A stretch of 64,000 bases of DNA from Thermobrachium celere DSM 8682 (GCF_000430995.1 NZ_HF952018.1:421938-485937), one strand, 5' to 3'. Shown: positions 43,246 through 53,498, numbered from the stretch's first letter. Translations and numbers: made by a program. Notes: a model not told the origin generated them from the sequence alone.

Positions 43246-44052
43246 ATGAATTTAAGAAAATTTACTTCAGTAATAGTATGCGTTTCATTATTACTTACAG
43301 GAATTACAGGATGTCAAAAGAAAGAAACTAAGAGTGTGAAAAAGATTGTAGTTGGAGCTACTCCAGTTCCTCATGCAGAAATTTTAAACTACATAAAACC
43401 AAAACTTAAAGAAAAGGGAATAGAATTAGAAGTTAGAGAGTTTACAGACTATGTTACTCCAAATACAGCACTAAATGATAAGCAAATAGATGCAAATTTC
43501 TTTCAACATGTTCCATATCTTAATGAGTTTAATAAGGAAAAGGGATTAAATCTTGTTTCAGTTGCAAAGGTACATGTTGAGCCAATGGGGGCTTATTCAC
43601 AAAGGATAAAAAATAAAGAAGAGATAAAGGATGGAGCAGTAATAGCAATACCAAATGATGCAACAAATGAAGGAAGAGCACTTTTGCTTTTACAAAAGCA
43701 AGGTCTTATTAAACTTAAGGATAATAGTTTAACACAAACTCCAAAGGATATAGTTGAAAATCCTAAGAATATTCAGTTTAAAGAATTAGAAGCAGCTCAA
43801 CTTCCAAGGGTTTTAAAGGATGTTGATTTAGCAATTATAAATACTAACTATGCCCTTGAGGCAAAATTAAATCCTGTAAAGGATAGCCTATTTATTGAAG
43901 ATAAGGACTCACCATATGCAAATGTACTTGTAACAAGGGAGGACAATAAGGATAATGAATTAATTAAAGAACTTATAAATGTACTGCAATCAGAGGATGT
44001 TAGAAAGTTTATAGAAGAAAAGTATCAAGGAGCAGTAGTTCCAGCCTTTTAA
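43246..44052 (+). CDS. metQ: Methionine-binding lipoprotein
   Basis: 268 residues. Lipobox GITGC gives lipidated C23. The MetQ/NlpA pattern is clear: VVGATPVPHAEILNYIKPKLKEKGI, TDYVTPNTALNDKQIDANFFQHVPYL, KVHVEPMGAYS, and the C-terminal GAVVPAF. Extracellular methionine capture. AGGAGG precedes the ATG 6 bases after metI. Confidence 0.96.
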   Translation: MNLRKFTSVIVCVSLLLTGITGCQKKETKSVKKIVVGATPVPHAEILNYIKPKLKEKGIELEVREFTDYVTPNTALNDKQIDANFFQHVPYLNEFNKEKGLNLVSVAKVHVEPMGAYSQRIKNKEEIKDGAVIAIPNDATNEGRALLLLQKQGLIKLKDNSLTQTPKDIVENPKNIQFKELEAAQLPRVLKDVDLAIINTNYALEAKLNPVKDSLFIEDKDSPYANVLVTREDNKDNELIKELINVLQSEDVRKFIEEKYQGAVVPAF

Positions 44053-44072
44053 CTTAATATTTAACCTTTAAA

Positions 44073-44109
44073 AGCCCCATGAATTTTAAAATCATGGGGC
44101 TAATTTTAC
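44073..44109. terminator. Terminator between metQ and the DUF4153 gene
   Basis: AGCCCCATGA/TCATGGGGCT stem, A/T-rich loop, then AATTTTA; the left-side AAAA could serve the convergent transcript. Confidence 0.85.
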
Positions 44110-44114
44110 TAGAA

Positions 44115-45842
44115 TTATTTAATACTAAACATAATTATAAATTCGCATCCATCAATTGTAGGAGTTTGGTCTTCACCTTTTCTTCCTGAAACATTATTTA
44201 ATATTATTTTGATTTTAATATTTTGATTTTCATCTACATAGGTTAAAGCATCTACAGCGAGTTCAGTGTCCTTTTGAAGCATATTATATTTTTCATAAAT
44301 TCCCTTTAATATCTCATTAATATTTTTGCTATAGATTAATATATTGTTTTTAAAGATATATAAAGTTGCATTGGAATTGTTATATTTAAAGCTAAATTCC
44401 TTCATATTTGTAGTATCTATATTGTATGAGTTAATTTGAACAAAATAGTCATAACCTTTAATATCTATTAAACTGTTTTGCTTTATTCTGTAATAGAAAT
44501 ATTGAATACTATCTGGAGTGTAAAGAGCTTCATATTCAAAACCAAATACTTCTTTCATCTTTGATGAATTGAAATCAGAAGGAACAAACTTTAACTTATC
44601 TATTCCCTGCCTATATTCAAAGTATGAAATGATACTGCTTATCTGTTGTTTATCTTTTTTATCTATATTAGGATTTTTAATAATTTTCCCATCTTTTAAC
44701 ATGTTATTTCTTTTTAATATATTTTCAAAACGCTTATTTTGGCTATATCTTGATATACTAAAGCTAGATAAAGGAGTAAAAAGTGATATAAATATTGTTA
44801 TTGCTAAGGTAAATGGTATTAGTGTATTCTTAGTCTCTTTGGTTATATTCCAATATACGAAAACTAAGAGGACCCATATACCAGCTATAATTACATAATA
44901 TCTTGGTTCTGTGACTCCATAGGCATTAATTCTAATTCCCATTGAAGTAAACATCATTAAAATTAAAGGTATTATTGCCTTGGTAATAACTTTAGTAAAA
45001 TAATATGCTATTTTTACATCCTCTTTTATTGGGGCTAGGAAGAATACAACCAAAATTGTTATAAATGAATACCATAGAACAAGGTGAGAAACAAGTCCCT
45101 TAGGCCAGTTTTGTGTTATTAGTATTTTAAAGAAGTAGATGTATAGTATTATGGTATATGCAGTAAGTAGAGGCACCACTATATAATTTAAAAGTATATT
45201 GAAGGCTCTTGGAAATACGTCCTTTGTAAAGTTATCTTTAATTCTAGGAACCAAAGATAAAAAGTAATTTACTGCAAATATAAAAACACAAATAAAGAAT
45301 GTTTGTAAGTATGTTTCAGGGTTTATTTTTACTTCAAGTAGCCTGTCAATCGTAAAAAGAATGGCACTAAGTCCAAAATAGAGTACACCAGTGTATATTG
45401 AGGTTATAAATCCAGCTGTAAATATTTTTATGGAGTACATTTCAAAATTTTTTCTATCAATAAAATATGGGATAAGTAGGAATAGAAGATAAAATATTAT
45501 ATTTGATCCAACAATTCTTGATGTGCTTATATAGTCAAGCTTATTTAGATAGATGAAGTAGTATCCGATAATGAATACAAAGGAAACGGCGTAGTAAATT
45601 AAAAGCCTCGCATAGTCTTCCTGTCTTCTTTCCCATATTATCTTAGCAGTGAGTGTTACAGGTATTGATAATATTAATATCATTGCTAATCTTTGTAGAG
45701 TGGATGGAGGTGAAGTCCTATATTCCACAATTGATATCATTGTAATACATGCAGCCAATGAAAATAAAAAGGTAACAGGAAAGCGCTTTATGCTGTTTTC
45801 AAATGCTTTAGTTATCTTAAAGGTAAAGTTTGAGATATTCAT
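44115..45842 (-). CDS. DUF4153 family membrane protein
   Basis: 575 residues. About 10-11 membrane segments in residues 20-375 (FLFSLAACITMISIV, IFYLLFLLIPYFI, LVLWYSFITILVVFFLAPIKEDVKIAYYFTKVITKAIIPL), then a soluble C-terminal domain of about 200 residues that is beta-rich. The family has no settled function. AAGGGAGAATTAAT precedes the ATG. Single gene. Confidence 0.8.
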   Translation of the reverse strand: MNISNFTFKITKAFENSIKRFPVTFLFSLAACITMISIVEYRTSPPSTLQRLAMILILSIPVTLTAKIIWERRQEDYARLLIYYAVSFVFIIGYYFIYLNKLDYISTSRIVGSNIIFYLLFLLIPYFIDRKNFEMYSIKIFTAGFITSIYTGVLYFGLSAILFTIDRLLEVKINPETYLQTFFICVFIFAVNYFLSLVPRIKDNFTKDVFPRAFNILLNYIVVPLLTAYTIILYIYFFKILITQNWPKGLVSHLVLWYSFITILVVFFLAPIKEDVKIAYYFTKVITKAIIPLILMMFTSMGIRINAYGVTEPRYYVIIAGIWVLLVFVYWNITKETKNTLIPFTLAITIFISLFTPLSSFSISRYSQNKRFENILKRNNMLKDGKIIKNPNIDKKDKQQISSIISYFEYRQGIDKLKFVPSDFNSSKMKEVFGFEYEALYTPDSIQYFYYRIKQNSLIDIKGYDYFVQINSYNIDTTNMKEFSFKYNNSNATLYIFKNNILIYSKNINEILKGIYEKYNMLQKDTELAVDALTYVDENQNIKIKIILNNVSGRKGEDQTPTIDGCEFIIMFSIK

Positions 45843-46056
45843 ATTAATTCTCCCTTCATGGTTTATTATTAATATTATACTACAAATATTTCTATAAAAA
45901 TTAAAAAATAGTATAAAAAATTAAAATGCTATTTTAAATATTTCTTAATTTATTCATAATGCTTTTTATATAAAATTTATATGTATTGTATAAAGGATTT
46001 TATTTTTAGATGTTGAATAATAAAGGTATATATCTAGTGTCTGGAGGAATTATGTA

Positions 46057-46950
46057 ATGAAAAAAAGGTCTGTTTATATAATATTTTTTGTTTATATATC
46101 TGCTTTTATAATTGGACTAGCTATAGGTAAGTTTTATGCTGAAAACAATTCAGCTAAAGCAGAGATTAAAAGCCAAGCAAATATTAATGAAAAGGAAGAA
46201 AAAAGAATAGAAAATATAAGTAATAAGGATCATAAAAAACATTATGAACAAAAGTTGGACAATGAGGAAAATAAAAAACAAAAAGAAGATATAAGCGTTT
46301 CAAGTGACAAAAAGGATATTGATAGTATAAATAACAAAAAAGTTAATGAGATCATAAAAAAGAGCTCTAAAAAGATAGCGTATCTAACATTTGATGATGG
46401 TCCAAGTCAAGATGTAACTCCAAAGGTTTTAGAAGTGTTAAATAAAAATGGTATAAAAGGAACGTTTTTTGTTTTAGGCAGCATGGTTAAAGATCATCCT
46501 GAATTGTTAAAAAAAATACACGATGATGGACATGCTATTGCAAACCACACATATACACATATATATAGTAGAGTATATTCATCACCAGAGGTTATAATTG
46601 AAGAGATAAAGAATACAGAGAAGGTTATTAAATCTGTATTAGGAGATGATTATAACAATAAATTCTTCAGATTTCCAGGTGGAAGCTTTGGAAGACCAAA
46701 GGAAATAAAAGCTGCAGTGGTTTCAAGTGGATATAACTATATAGACTGGAACTGTTTAACTGGAGATGCAGAAGGAAAGATAGTTTCGGTTGAAAGGCAG
46801 TATCAAAGGTTTTTATCAACCTGTAAAAATAAAAAGACGTTAATAATATTAATGCACGATGGTAAGGGAAAATATACAACGCCAGAGGTTTTAGATAAGG
46901 TTATAAATTATCTAAAAGAACAGGGTTATGAATTTGAAGTTTTAAGGTAG
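46057..46950 (+). CDS. Polysaccharide deacetylase (NodB domain)
   Basis: 297 residues. A membrane anchor is at ~5-25, followed by a charged Lys/Glu-rich linker to ~105. The NodB domain has D113 and D114 in TFDDGPS, zinc ligands in NHTYTH, RFPGG, DWNC and LMHD, so all five catalytic motifs are present. Probably deacetylates peptidoglycan N-acetylglucosamine or N-acetylmuramic acid outside the cell. The response regulator starts 9 bases after its stop. Confidence 0.93.
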   Translation: MKKRSVYIIFFVYISAFIIGLAIGKFYAENNSAKAEIKSQANINEKEEKRIENISNKDHKKHYEQKLDNEENKKQKEDISVSSDKKDIDSINNKKVNEIIKKSSKKIAYLTFDDGPSQDVTPKVLEVLNKNGIKGTFFVLGSMVKDHPELLKKIHDDGHAIANHTYTHIYSRVYSSPEVIIEEIKNTEKVIKSVLGDDYNNKFFRFPGGSFGRPKEIKAAVVSSGYNYIDWNCLTGDAEGKIVSVERQYQRFLSTCKNKKTLIILMHDGKGKYTTPEVLDKVINYLKEQGYEFEVLR

Positions 46951-46959
46951 GTGGATGAT

Positions 46960-47649
46960 ATGGACAATTTAAAAGTTCTTGTTGTAGAGGATGAAGTAAG
47001 CATTAGAAAGTTTGTAAAAATAAACTTAGAGAGAAATAATTTTATTGTTTATGAAGCAGAAACAGGTGAGAAGGCATTAGATATTTTTGATAAAACTATA
47101 CCTGATGTTATTGTTTTGGACATTATGCTTCCTGGAATTGATGGGTTTGAGGTTTTAAGAAGAGTTAGAGAGAAGAATAATGAAGTTATAGTAATTATGC
47201 TCACTGCAAAATCTCAAGATATGGATAAAATAATGGGGCTTGAGCTTGGAGCAGATGACTATATGGTAAAGCCCTTTAATCCTTTAGAGTTGGTTGCAAG
47301 AATAAATACTATTTTTAGAAGAATAAAAAAGAATGAAAATAAAAGTGAGCTTACAGGAGGAGATATAAGGGTTGAACTAAATTCAATGAAGGTTTTTAAA
47401 GGTGATGAAGAAATATCATTAACACCAAAAGAGTTAGAGATATTAATATTCTTTTTGAAAAACAAAGGTAAAGTTTTAAGTAGAAATGAAATATTAGATT
47501 ATGTTTGGGGTAAAAACTATTTTGGTGAAGTGAAGACTGTGGATGTTCATATAAGAAGGCTTAGGGAAAAGATAGAAGATGATTCATCAAATCCTCAGTA
47601 TATAGAAACAGTTTGGGGATATGGATATAGATGGCGAAGGGAGAAATAA
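46960..47649 (+). CDS. OmpR/PhoB-type response regulator
   Basis: 229 residues from the ATG at 46960 (GGTAGGTGG upstream). Receiver domain: acidic ED near residues 10-11, D54 in VLDIMLPG as the phosphate site, T in LTA, and K in VKPF. C-terminal winged-helix (~125-229) ends with IETVWGYGYRWRR. It binds DNA when phosphorylated by the histidine kinase encoded next (1-base gap). Confidence 0.95.
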   Translation: MDNLKVLVVEDEVSIRKFVKINLERNNFIVYEAETGEKALDIFDKTIPDVIVLDIMLPGIDGFEVLRRVREKNNEVIVIMLTAKSQDMDKIMGLELGADDYMVKPFNPLELVARINTIFRRIKKNENKSELTGGDIRVELNSMKVFKGDEEISLTPKELEILIFFLKNKGKVLSRNEILDYVWGKNYFGEVKTVDVHIRRLREKIEDDSSNPQYIETVWGYGYRWRREK

Positions 47650-47650
47650 T

Positions 47651-49036
47651 ATGGGTAGTATAAGACGTAGGTTGCTTTTAAACTTCGTCATAATAATTGT
47701 TTTAACAGTTTCAACTTTGAATTTAATTATATATATTTCCTTTAAGAATATTTACTATAACAATATTGCAAACCTACTTATAAATCAGATTAAAATTTCA
47801 TCGGATTTATACAGTAAATATTTTTCAAGGGATAGCCTATATGAAAATGTTATAAACGGAGTTGATAGTTTTTTTAGAAACAATTTAGAGGTTCAGATAT
47901 TTGATAATACTGGAAAAATAATATACGATTCAATAGGTATTTTAGATAGGAGGATGTATTCGGATATTCAAGAGGCACTTTTGGGCAAATTAGGTAAGTG
48001 GATTGGACGAGTGGAGTATGATGATGAAAAGGTGTTAGCAGTATCACATCCTCTATATCAAAATGGTGAGATAATTGGAGGTATTAGGTTTGTTACAACC
48101 TTAAGAGAGGTAAATAGAGATTTAAATAATATATTGATTATACTAATAACATTAGGATTTGCTGTTACACTTCTTTTTGCTTTTTTAAGCATACTTTTAG
48201 CTGATTCAATTACGATACCTATTATAAAAATTACAGATGTGGCAAGAAAAATGGCTGATGGTGATTATAAACAAAGATGTGAAAATGCTAAGTTTGATGA
48301 AATAGAAAAACTTTCATCTACGCTAAATCATATGGCTGAAGAAATAATTAAAAGAGAGAGACTGAAGGATGAATTCATATCCTCAGTTTCACATGAACTT
48401 AGGACTCCTTTAACATCTATAAAGGGATGGGCAGTTACATTGAAACATTCAATTGATGATGAGGAATTATTAAATGATGGATTAAATATTATAGAAAACG
48501 AGTGTGATAGGCTTTCTCAAATGGTGGATGAGCTTTTAGATTTTTCAAAGCTTTCTTCAGGTAAAATTGATTTTAAATATTCTGAGGTGAGTTTAAACAA
48601 GTTTTTAAATGATATTAGAAAACAGGTAGAGTTAAGAGCTTTAAGAGAAAACAAAATATTTAAAGTTGATATGTTGAAGGATGATTTAATCTTATATACA
48701 GATATAAACAGATTGAAGCAGGTTTTTATAAACATATTAGACAACTCCTTTAACTTTACCAATGCAGGAGATGAAATATGCATAAAACTTAAAGAAGATG
48801 AATATAAAATAATGTTTGTTTTTGAGGATACTGGTATTGGAATTTCAAAGGAGGATCTGCCTCATGTGTTTGAAAAATTTTACAAAGGAAAAAGCAGCAG
48901 ATCTAAAAATGGAATTGGGCTAGCTGTTTGTAAGGACATAATTGAAAGATTAAATGGAAGTATATCAATTGAAAGTGAATTAAACAGAGGAACTAAAGTT
49001 TTAATAAGTCTTCCTAAAGATGGAGTGATCAAATGA
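47651..49036 (+). CDS. Sensor histidine kinase
   Basis: 461 residues from the ATG at 47651 (AAGGGAG upstream). Membrane segments at ~10-30 and ~160-185 enclose an extracellular sensor part of ~130 residues. HAMP at ~185-240, phosphoaccepting H248 in SHELRTPLTSIKG, N box NILDNSFNF, DTGIGI and GIGLAVC. Partner of the preceding response regulator. The ATGA overlap with the following lipoprotein gene shows coupling. Confidence 0.95.
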   Translation: MGSIRRRLLLNFVIIIVLTVSTLNLIIYISFKNIYYNNIANLLINQIKISSDLYSKYFSRDSLYENVINGVDSFFRNNLEVQIFDNTGKIIYDSIGILDRRMYSDIQEALLGKLGKWIGRVEYDDEKVLAVSHPLYQNGEIIGGIRFVTTLREVNRDLNNILIILITLGFAVTLLFAFLSILLADSITIPIIKITDVARKMADGDYKQRCENAKFDEIEKLSSTLNHMAEEIIKRERLKDEFISSVSHELRTPLTSIKGWAVTLKHSIDDEELLNDGLNIIENECDRLSQMVDELLDFSKLSSGKIDFKYSEVSLNKFLNDIRKQVELRALRENKIFKVDMLKDDLILYTDINRLKQVFINILDNSFNFTNAGDEICIKLKEDEYKIMFVFEDTGIGISKEDLPHVFEKFYKGKSSRSKNGIGLAVCKDIIERLNGSISIESELNRGTKVLISLPKDGVIK

Positions 49037-50427
49037 GAAGGTATATTATTCTTTTGTTGTTTTCATTTTTATTTATTCTAACAGGTTGTAATGATTTTAC
49101 AAATGCAGAAAAGGTAAAGGCACCTAAGAATAAGTTAATTCCAATTAAAGGTACATATAGGGTAGAGAGCTCTGATTACATCAAAGATGATTTGATGGGA
49201 AGAAGTTTTGTTTTTAAAGAGGATGAGTTTTGGGATGGTGTGGATAGGTTTAATAACATAACCTATAAAATAAAGCTTGTTGATATGTCGGAATATCTTT
49301 TATATGGATACAAAATACAAAACAATATAAATAAAGGAAGAGAAGTAGAGGTTGTGTCTGTCTTAAGTGGAGGTAATTTTTTGTATGATTTTATTAAAGT
49401 AGATAGCGAGAATATAATGGTGATATACAATAATAAGCTATATAGATTAAAAAAGACTAATGATGAAAGTTTCAATATTTCTTCTTGGAAGAGGAGTATA
49501 CCTAATTTAAAAAAATATGAACAAAACTTTAAAGATACAGCCCTATACTTAAGTATAAGGCATGAGGAGGAAGAAAAAACAGTATATAAAACATACTACA
49601 TAGGAGTATCAAATGGAGAAGTAAATGAAATTTATTGTACTAATGATATATTTCTACCAAGAAAAAGTGGTTTTTGGCGTATAAGTATGGATGATTACAA
49701 AATTAAAGTAGAAAACATATCAAAGGGGCAGGAGAAGGTTGAAAGCAGAAAAGAAAAAATAGAGACTATGTTTATAAATGAAATGAACAAAATAAAAATA
49801 GATTATGTGGGAAATGATTACATGGCGTTAGAAGAGAAGCAGGGTAATGTGGATGTTTTAAAAATTGTTCCAGTGGATAATCCAATGCAAAATAAGGGGG
49901 TAAATATTTCTGACTTGCTTGGGCAGGAATATAAAAGTCTATTTGAAGATGTAAGAAAAAAGATATTAAAGGATATAAGAGGTACAGTTTTAAGAGAAGA
50001 TTTAAAATATGAGAATATAGGTTTAATGAGAAAAAATGGAGGTTTTTGGATTAAAGGAAGGGTAAATTATCAAACTGATTATACCACTTCATATATAGAT
50101 TTTAATACAGGATTTATACCACCTAAAAAAATGGTTGCATATGATAATTTATGTGTTCAAATGAAGGATATAAAGGATAGGGTTCCTCAGGCAATAGATG
50201 CCTACACATCTCCAAATAAAGATATAGCAGTTATAGTACTTCCTAAAGCTGTTGAATTTTATAAAATAAAAAACCTAAGGCTTGTTGATAAGGTTGGTGA
50301 AATTAAATTACATAATCAAGATAAGATAATTATGGTAGAGTGGTCAACAGGAAATTATGCTAACCTATGGAGAGAAAGCTTTATTAAGAACAATTCTGTT
50401 GAGGTAATAAAAGAAGGTAAACAGTAA
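49033..50427 (+). CDS. Hypothetical lipoprotein coupled to the histidine kinase
   Basis: 464 residues. Lipoprotein signal with LTGC, lipidated C19. The rest is an extracytoplasmic domain of mixed strands and helices, with no family recognised. The start codon overlaps the kinase stop (ATGA), and the gene lies last in the deacetylase/two-component group, so it could be an accessory sensor or a target of the system. This is inference from context. Confidence 0.75.
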   Translation: MRRYIILLLFSFLFILTGCNDFTNAEKVKAPKNKLIPIKGTYRVESSDYIKDDLMGRSFVFKEDEFWDGVDRFNNITYKIKLVDMSEYLLYGYKIQNNINKGREVEVVSVLSGGNFLYDFIKVDSENIMVIYNNKLYRLKKTNDESFNISSWKRSIPNLKKYEQNFKDTALYLSIRHEEEEKTVYKTYYIGVSNGEVNEIYCTNDIFLPRKSGFWRISMDDYKIKVENISKGQEKVESRKEKIETMFINEMNKIKIDYVGNDYMALEEKQGNVDVLKIVPVDNPMQNKGVNISDLLGQEYKSLFEDVRKKILKDIRGTVLREDLKYENIGLMRKNGGFWIKGRVNYQTDYTTSYIDFNTGFIPPKKMVAYDNLCVQMKDIKDRVPQAIDAYTSPNKDIAVIVLPKAVEFYKIKNLRLVDKVGEIKLHNQDKIIMVEWSTGNYANLWRESFIKNNSVEVIKEGKQ

Positions 50428-50588
50428 TTAAATTTATTTAATTATCTAGAAAAAATCTGCAAAAAATGTTATAATTCAAAATAATAATTTACATAATAAA
50501 GAAAAATATTCAATATTAACAACACTTAGCAAATTTTATAATAGATTTAATGACATTTAAAAAGTAATTTAAATTAAGGGGTATAGGT

Positions 50589-52274
50589 ATGCAAGCTAGA
50601 AAAAGATTAGGAGAATTTTTAATAGAAGCAGGACTTATTACACAAGAACAGCTACAGAAGGCATTAAACATACAAAAGACTACAAACAAAAAATTAGGAG
50701 AAGTATTAGTTGAAAGTGGCTTTGTTACAGAGGACCAAATAATAGAAGTACTTGAATATCAGCTTGGTATACCTCATGTAAAGCTTGATAGATACCCAAT
50801 TGATCAAGAATGCACAAAAATGATTTCTGAAACATTAGCAAAGAGGCACACTGTACTTCCTATTAAAATGGAAAGGGACAAGCTAGTTATTGCAATGGCT
50901 GATCCTTTAAACATATTTGCCCTTGAGGATATACAAATATACACAGGAAAACAAGTACAGCCAGTTTTGGCAAAGGAAGAGGAGATAAAAAGATTTATAA
51001 ATAAATATTATGGTAAACAGGAAGCCCTTAAGGCTGCAGAGGAGTTTAAGAAGGAAAATAAGGCATTAAAACTTGATAGAAATAAAAACCCAAGAATAGC
51101 AGATGAGGATGTTCAGGGGCCAATAGTTAAGCTTGTAAATTCTATTTTTGAACAGGCTATAAATCAGAGGGCCAGCGACATACACATTGAACCCTTTGAG
51201 GAAGAGGTAAAGATTAAGTTTAGAATAGATGGAATACTATATGAGATAATGAAGGTTGAATATGAGCTTCATGCTCCACTTGTTGCAAGGATTAAAGTTA
51301 TAGGTAACATGGATATAGCTGAAAAGAGAATACCTCAGGATGGAAGAACGACATTTGAAATATATGATAGAGAATATGATATGAGAATTTCATCTCTTCC
51401 TACAGTATTTGGAGAGAAGATAGTTATAAGAATAGCAGACAAGAGGGAGTTTTTGAAGGATAAGAAAAACCTTGGTTTTTTAGAACATGACTTGAAACTT
51501 TATGAAAAATTGATATCTTCACCACATGGAATAATATTAGTTTCTGGTCCAACAGGAAGTGGTAAGTCAACAACCCTATATACAGCACTTAGAGAACTTA
51601 ATACTGGAGATAGGAATATAATAACAGTTGAAGATCCTGTTGAAAGTACAATATATGGGGTAAATCAGGTTGAGGTTAATGTTAAAGCAGGGCTTACTTT
51701 TGCAACAGCCTTAAGGTCAATTTTAAGACAGGACCCAGATATTATAATGATTGGTGAGATTAGAGATAAAGAAACAGCAGAAATTGCAGTTAGGGCGGCA
51801 ATAACGGGACACCTAGTTCTTTCAACAATACATACAAATGACGCACCAAGCTCTGTTACAAGATTAATTGATATGGGAGTTGAAAGCTTTTTAATAAGCT
51901 CATCATTAATTGGCGTTATAGCCCAAAGATTAGTAAGGCGTATATGTCCTTACTGTAAAGAAGAATATATTGCAGACATAAGTGAAATTAAGGCTATGGG
52001 CCTAGATGAAGAAAGAGAATATAAGCTCTATAGGGGAGCTGGGTGTTTGTACTGTGGACATAAAGGATATATAGGAAGAACAGGTATATATGAAATATTA
52101 GTTATAGATAAGGAATTAAGAGCTGCTATTACAAAGGGATACAGCAGTGATGAATTAAAGGATTTAGCAGTAAAAAAGGGAATGGTTACACTTAAAAATA
52201 GCTGTATTCAAAAGGTTTTAAATGGTGAAACAACAGTTGAAGAATATTTAAGAGTTACATATTCTATGGATTGA
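50589..52274 (+). CDS. pilB: Type IV pilus assembly ATPase PilB with N-terminal MshEN motif
   Basis: 561 residues. N-terminal MshEN-like region has two 24-residue repeats, 6-29 (RLGEFLIEAGLIT...) and 35-58 (KLGEVLVESGFVT...), separated by five residues. The secretion ATPase core has Walker A GPTGSGKS at 320-327, Asp box, Walker B DPDIIMIGEIRDKETAE, and the His-box HLVLSTIHTNDAPS. Two CxxC pairs (CPYCKEEY and CLYCGHKGYIGR) form the zinc knuckle of PilB/GspE. It drives pilus extension. AAGGGGTATAGGT precedes the ATG. First gene of the pilus operon; an upstream TTAACA-15-TATAAT at about 50517 may be its promoter. Confidence 0.95.
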   Translation: MQARKRLGEFLIEAGLITQEQLQKALNIQKTTNKKLGEVLVESGFVTEDQIIEVLEYQLGIPHVKLDRYPIDQECTKMISETLAKRHTVLPIKMERDKLVIAMADPLNIFALEDIQIYTGKQVQPVLAKEEEIKRFINKYYGKQEALKAAEEFKKENKALKLDRNKNPRIADEDVQGPIVKLVNSIFEQAINQRASDIHIEPFEEEVKIKFRIDGILYEIMKVEYELHAPLVARIKVIGNMDIAEKRIPQDGRTTFEIYDREYDMRISSLPTVFGEKIVIRIADKREFLKDKKNLGFLEHDLKLYEKLISSPHGIILVSGPTGSGKSTTLYTALRELNTGDRNIITVEDPVESTIYGVNQVEVNVKAGLTFATALRSILRQDPDIIMIGEIRDKETAEIAVRAAITGHLVLSTIHTNDAPSSVTRLIDMGVESFLISSSLIGVIAQRLVRRICPYCKEEYIADISEIKAMGLDEEREYKLYRGAGCLYCGHKGYIGRTGIYEILVIDKELRAAITKGYSSDELKDLAVKKGMVTLKNSCIQKVLNGETTVEEYLRVTYSMD

Positions 52275-52286
52275 TGAGGGGTGCTT

Positions 52287-53498
52287 ATGGCAAATTACGT
52301 ATATGAGGCTATAGATTCAAAGGGTAAAAAAATAAAGGGAAAAGTTGTAGCTGAGGATGAACAGGATGCTGTAAGACAGCTTAAGGATAAAAACCTTTAT
52401 GTTGTTGAAATTAATCAAGATAACCTTTTAAACAAAGAAATAGATGTAAAGTTTTTAAATAAGGTAAAGGCTAAGGATTTAGCTGTATTTTGTAAGCAGG
52501 TAGCAACACTCTTACAGTCGGGGCTTAATATATTAACCTGCCTTAATGTAATAAAAAATCAGATACCTAACAAAAAGCTAAAAAAGGCGGTTGAAACTCT
52601 TACAGAGGATGTTGAGAGGGGAACGGCGGTTTCAACTTCTATGAAGAAATTTCCTAATGTCTTTCCAGAAATACTTGTAAACATGGTAGAAGCAGGAGAG
52701 GTTGGAGGTTCCCTTGATAGTTCCTTTGATAAGATGGCGATACAATTTGAAAAGGAAATGAAGCTAAAGCAAAAGATAACAAACGCACTAATGTATCCTG
52801 CAATAGTTATATTAGTAGCTCTTGCTGTTTTAAATCTTCTTTTAGTATTTGTTGTTCCAACCTTTGTTGGAATGTTTAATGATTTAGGAGTTGAACTTCC
52901 AGCAACAACAAGGTTTATATTAAATACAAGTACATTTATGCAGAACAACTGGTTAATTCTTTTAGTTTTACTGGTGTTTATAATAATTTTACTAAATTAT
53001 TATATAAAGACTCCTTCAGGCGATATTGCTTTCTCAAAACTTAAACTTAAAATGCCTATTATAGGACAGATATCCTTATTTTCTTCAATAGCAAGGTTTA
53101 CTAGGACGCTTTCAACCTTAATAGGTGCAGGTGTTCCTTTAGTTACTGCTATTGAAACAACAAAAAAATTATTAAACAATGCCTACATAGAAAGCAAGTT
53201 TGAAGGAGTCGTAGAACAGGTTAGGGGGGGAGAAGGCCTAAGTAGACCAATAGGAGCTTTAGAGATTTTTCCAGAGCTTGTGCCAGTTATGATTAAAACA
53301 GGCGAAGAGAGTGGTACCCTTGAGGAGATGCTCTCAAAGCTTGCAGACCTCTATGAAAATGAGGTTGAAAACATGGTCACAAGACTTACAGCAGTATTTG
53401 AGCCTATAATGATAGTTTTCTTGGCTCTAATTGTAGGTTTCATGCTGGCATCAATTATTCTACCTATGTTTAAACTTTATGGAAACATGAATTTATAA
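52287..53498 (+). CDS. pilC: Type IV pilus platform protein PilC
   Basis: 403 residues from the ATG at 52287 (GAGGGG upstream). Two GspF domains (~65-190 and ~270-395) with GEVGGSLDSSFDKMA and GEESGTLEEMLSKLAD, and three membrane segments (VALAVLNLLLVFVVPTFVGM; NNWLILLVLLVFIIIL; FLALIVGFMLASIILPMF). It is the inner-membrane platform on which PilB acts. Confidence 0.95.
   Translation: MANYVYEAIDSKGKKIKGKVVAEDEQDAVRQLKDKNLYVVEINQDNLLNKEIDVKFLNKVKAKDLAVFCKQVATLLQSGLNILTCLNVIKNQIPNKKLKKAVETLTEDVERGTAVSTSMKKFPNVFPEILVNMVEAGEVGGSLDSSFDKMAIQFEKEMKLKQKITNALMYPAIVILVALAVLNLLLVFVVPTFVGMFNDLGVELPATTRFILNTSTFMQNNWLILLVLLVFIIILLNYYIKTPSGDIAFSKLKLKMPIIGQISLFSSIARFTRTLSTLIGAGVPLVTAIETTKKLLNNAYIESKFEGVVEQVRGGEGLSRPIGALEIFPELVPVMIKTGEESGTLEEMLSKLADLYENEVENMVTRLTAVFEPIMIVFLALIVGFMLASIILPMFKLYGNMNL

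Noticed and set aside
50428-50588. Cyclic di-GMP riboswitch before the pilus operon
   Set aside because: Clostridial pilus operons sometimes have one, but no GEMM-type or c-di-GMP-II core or terminator hairpin is visible in these 160 bases.
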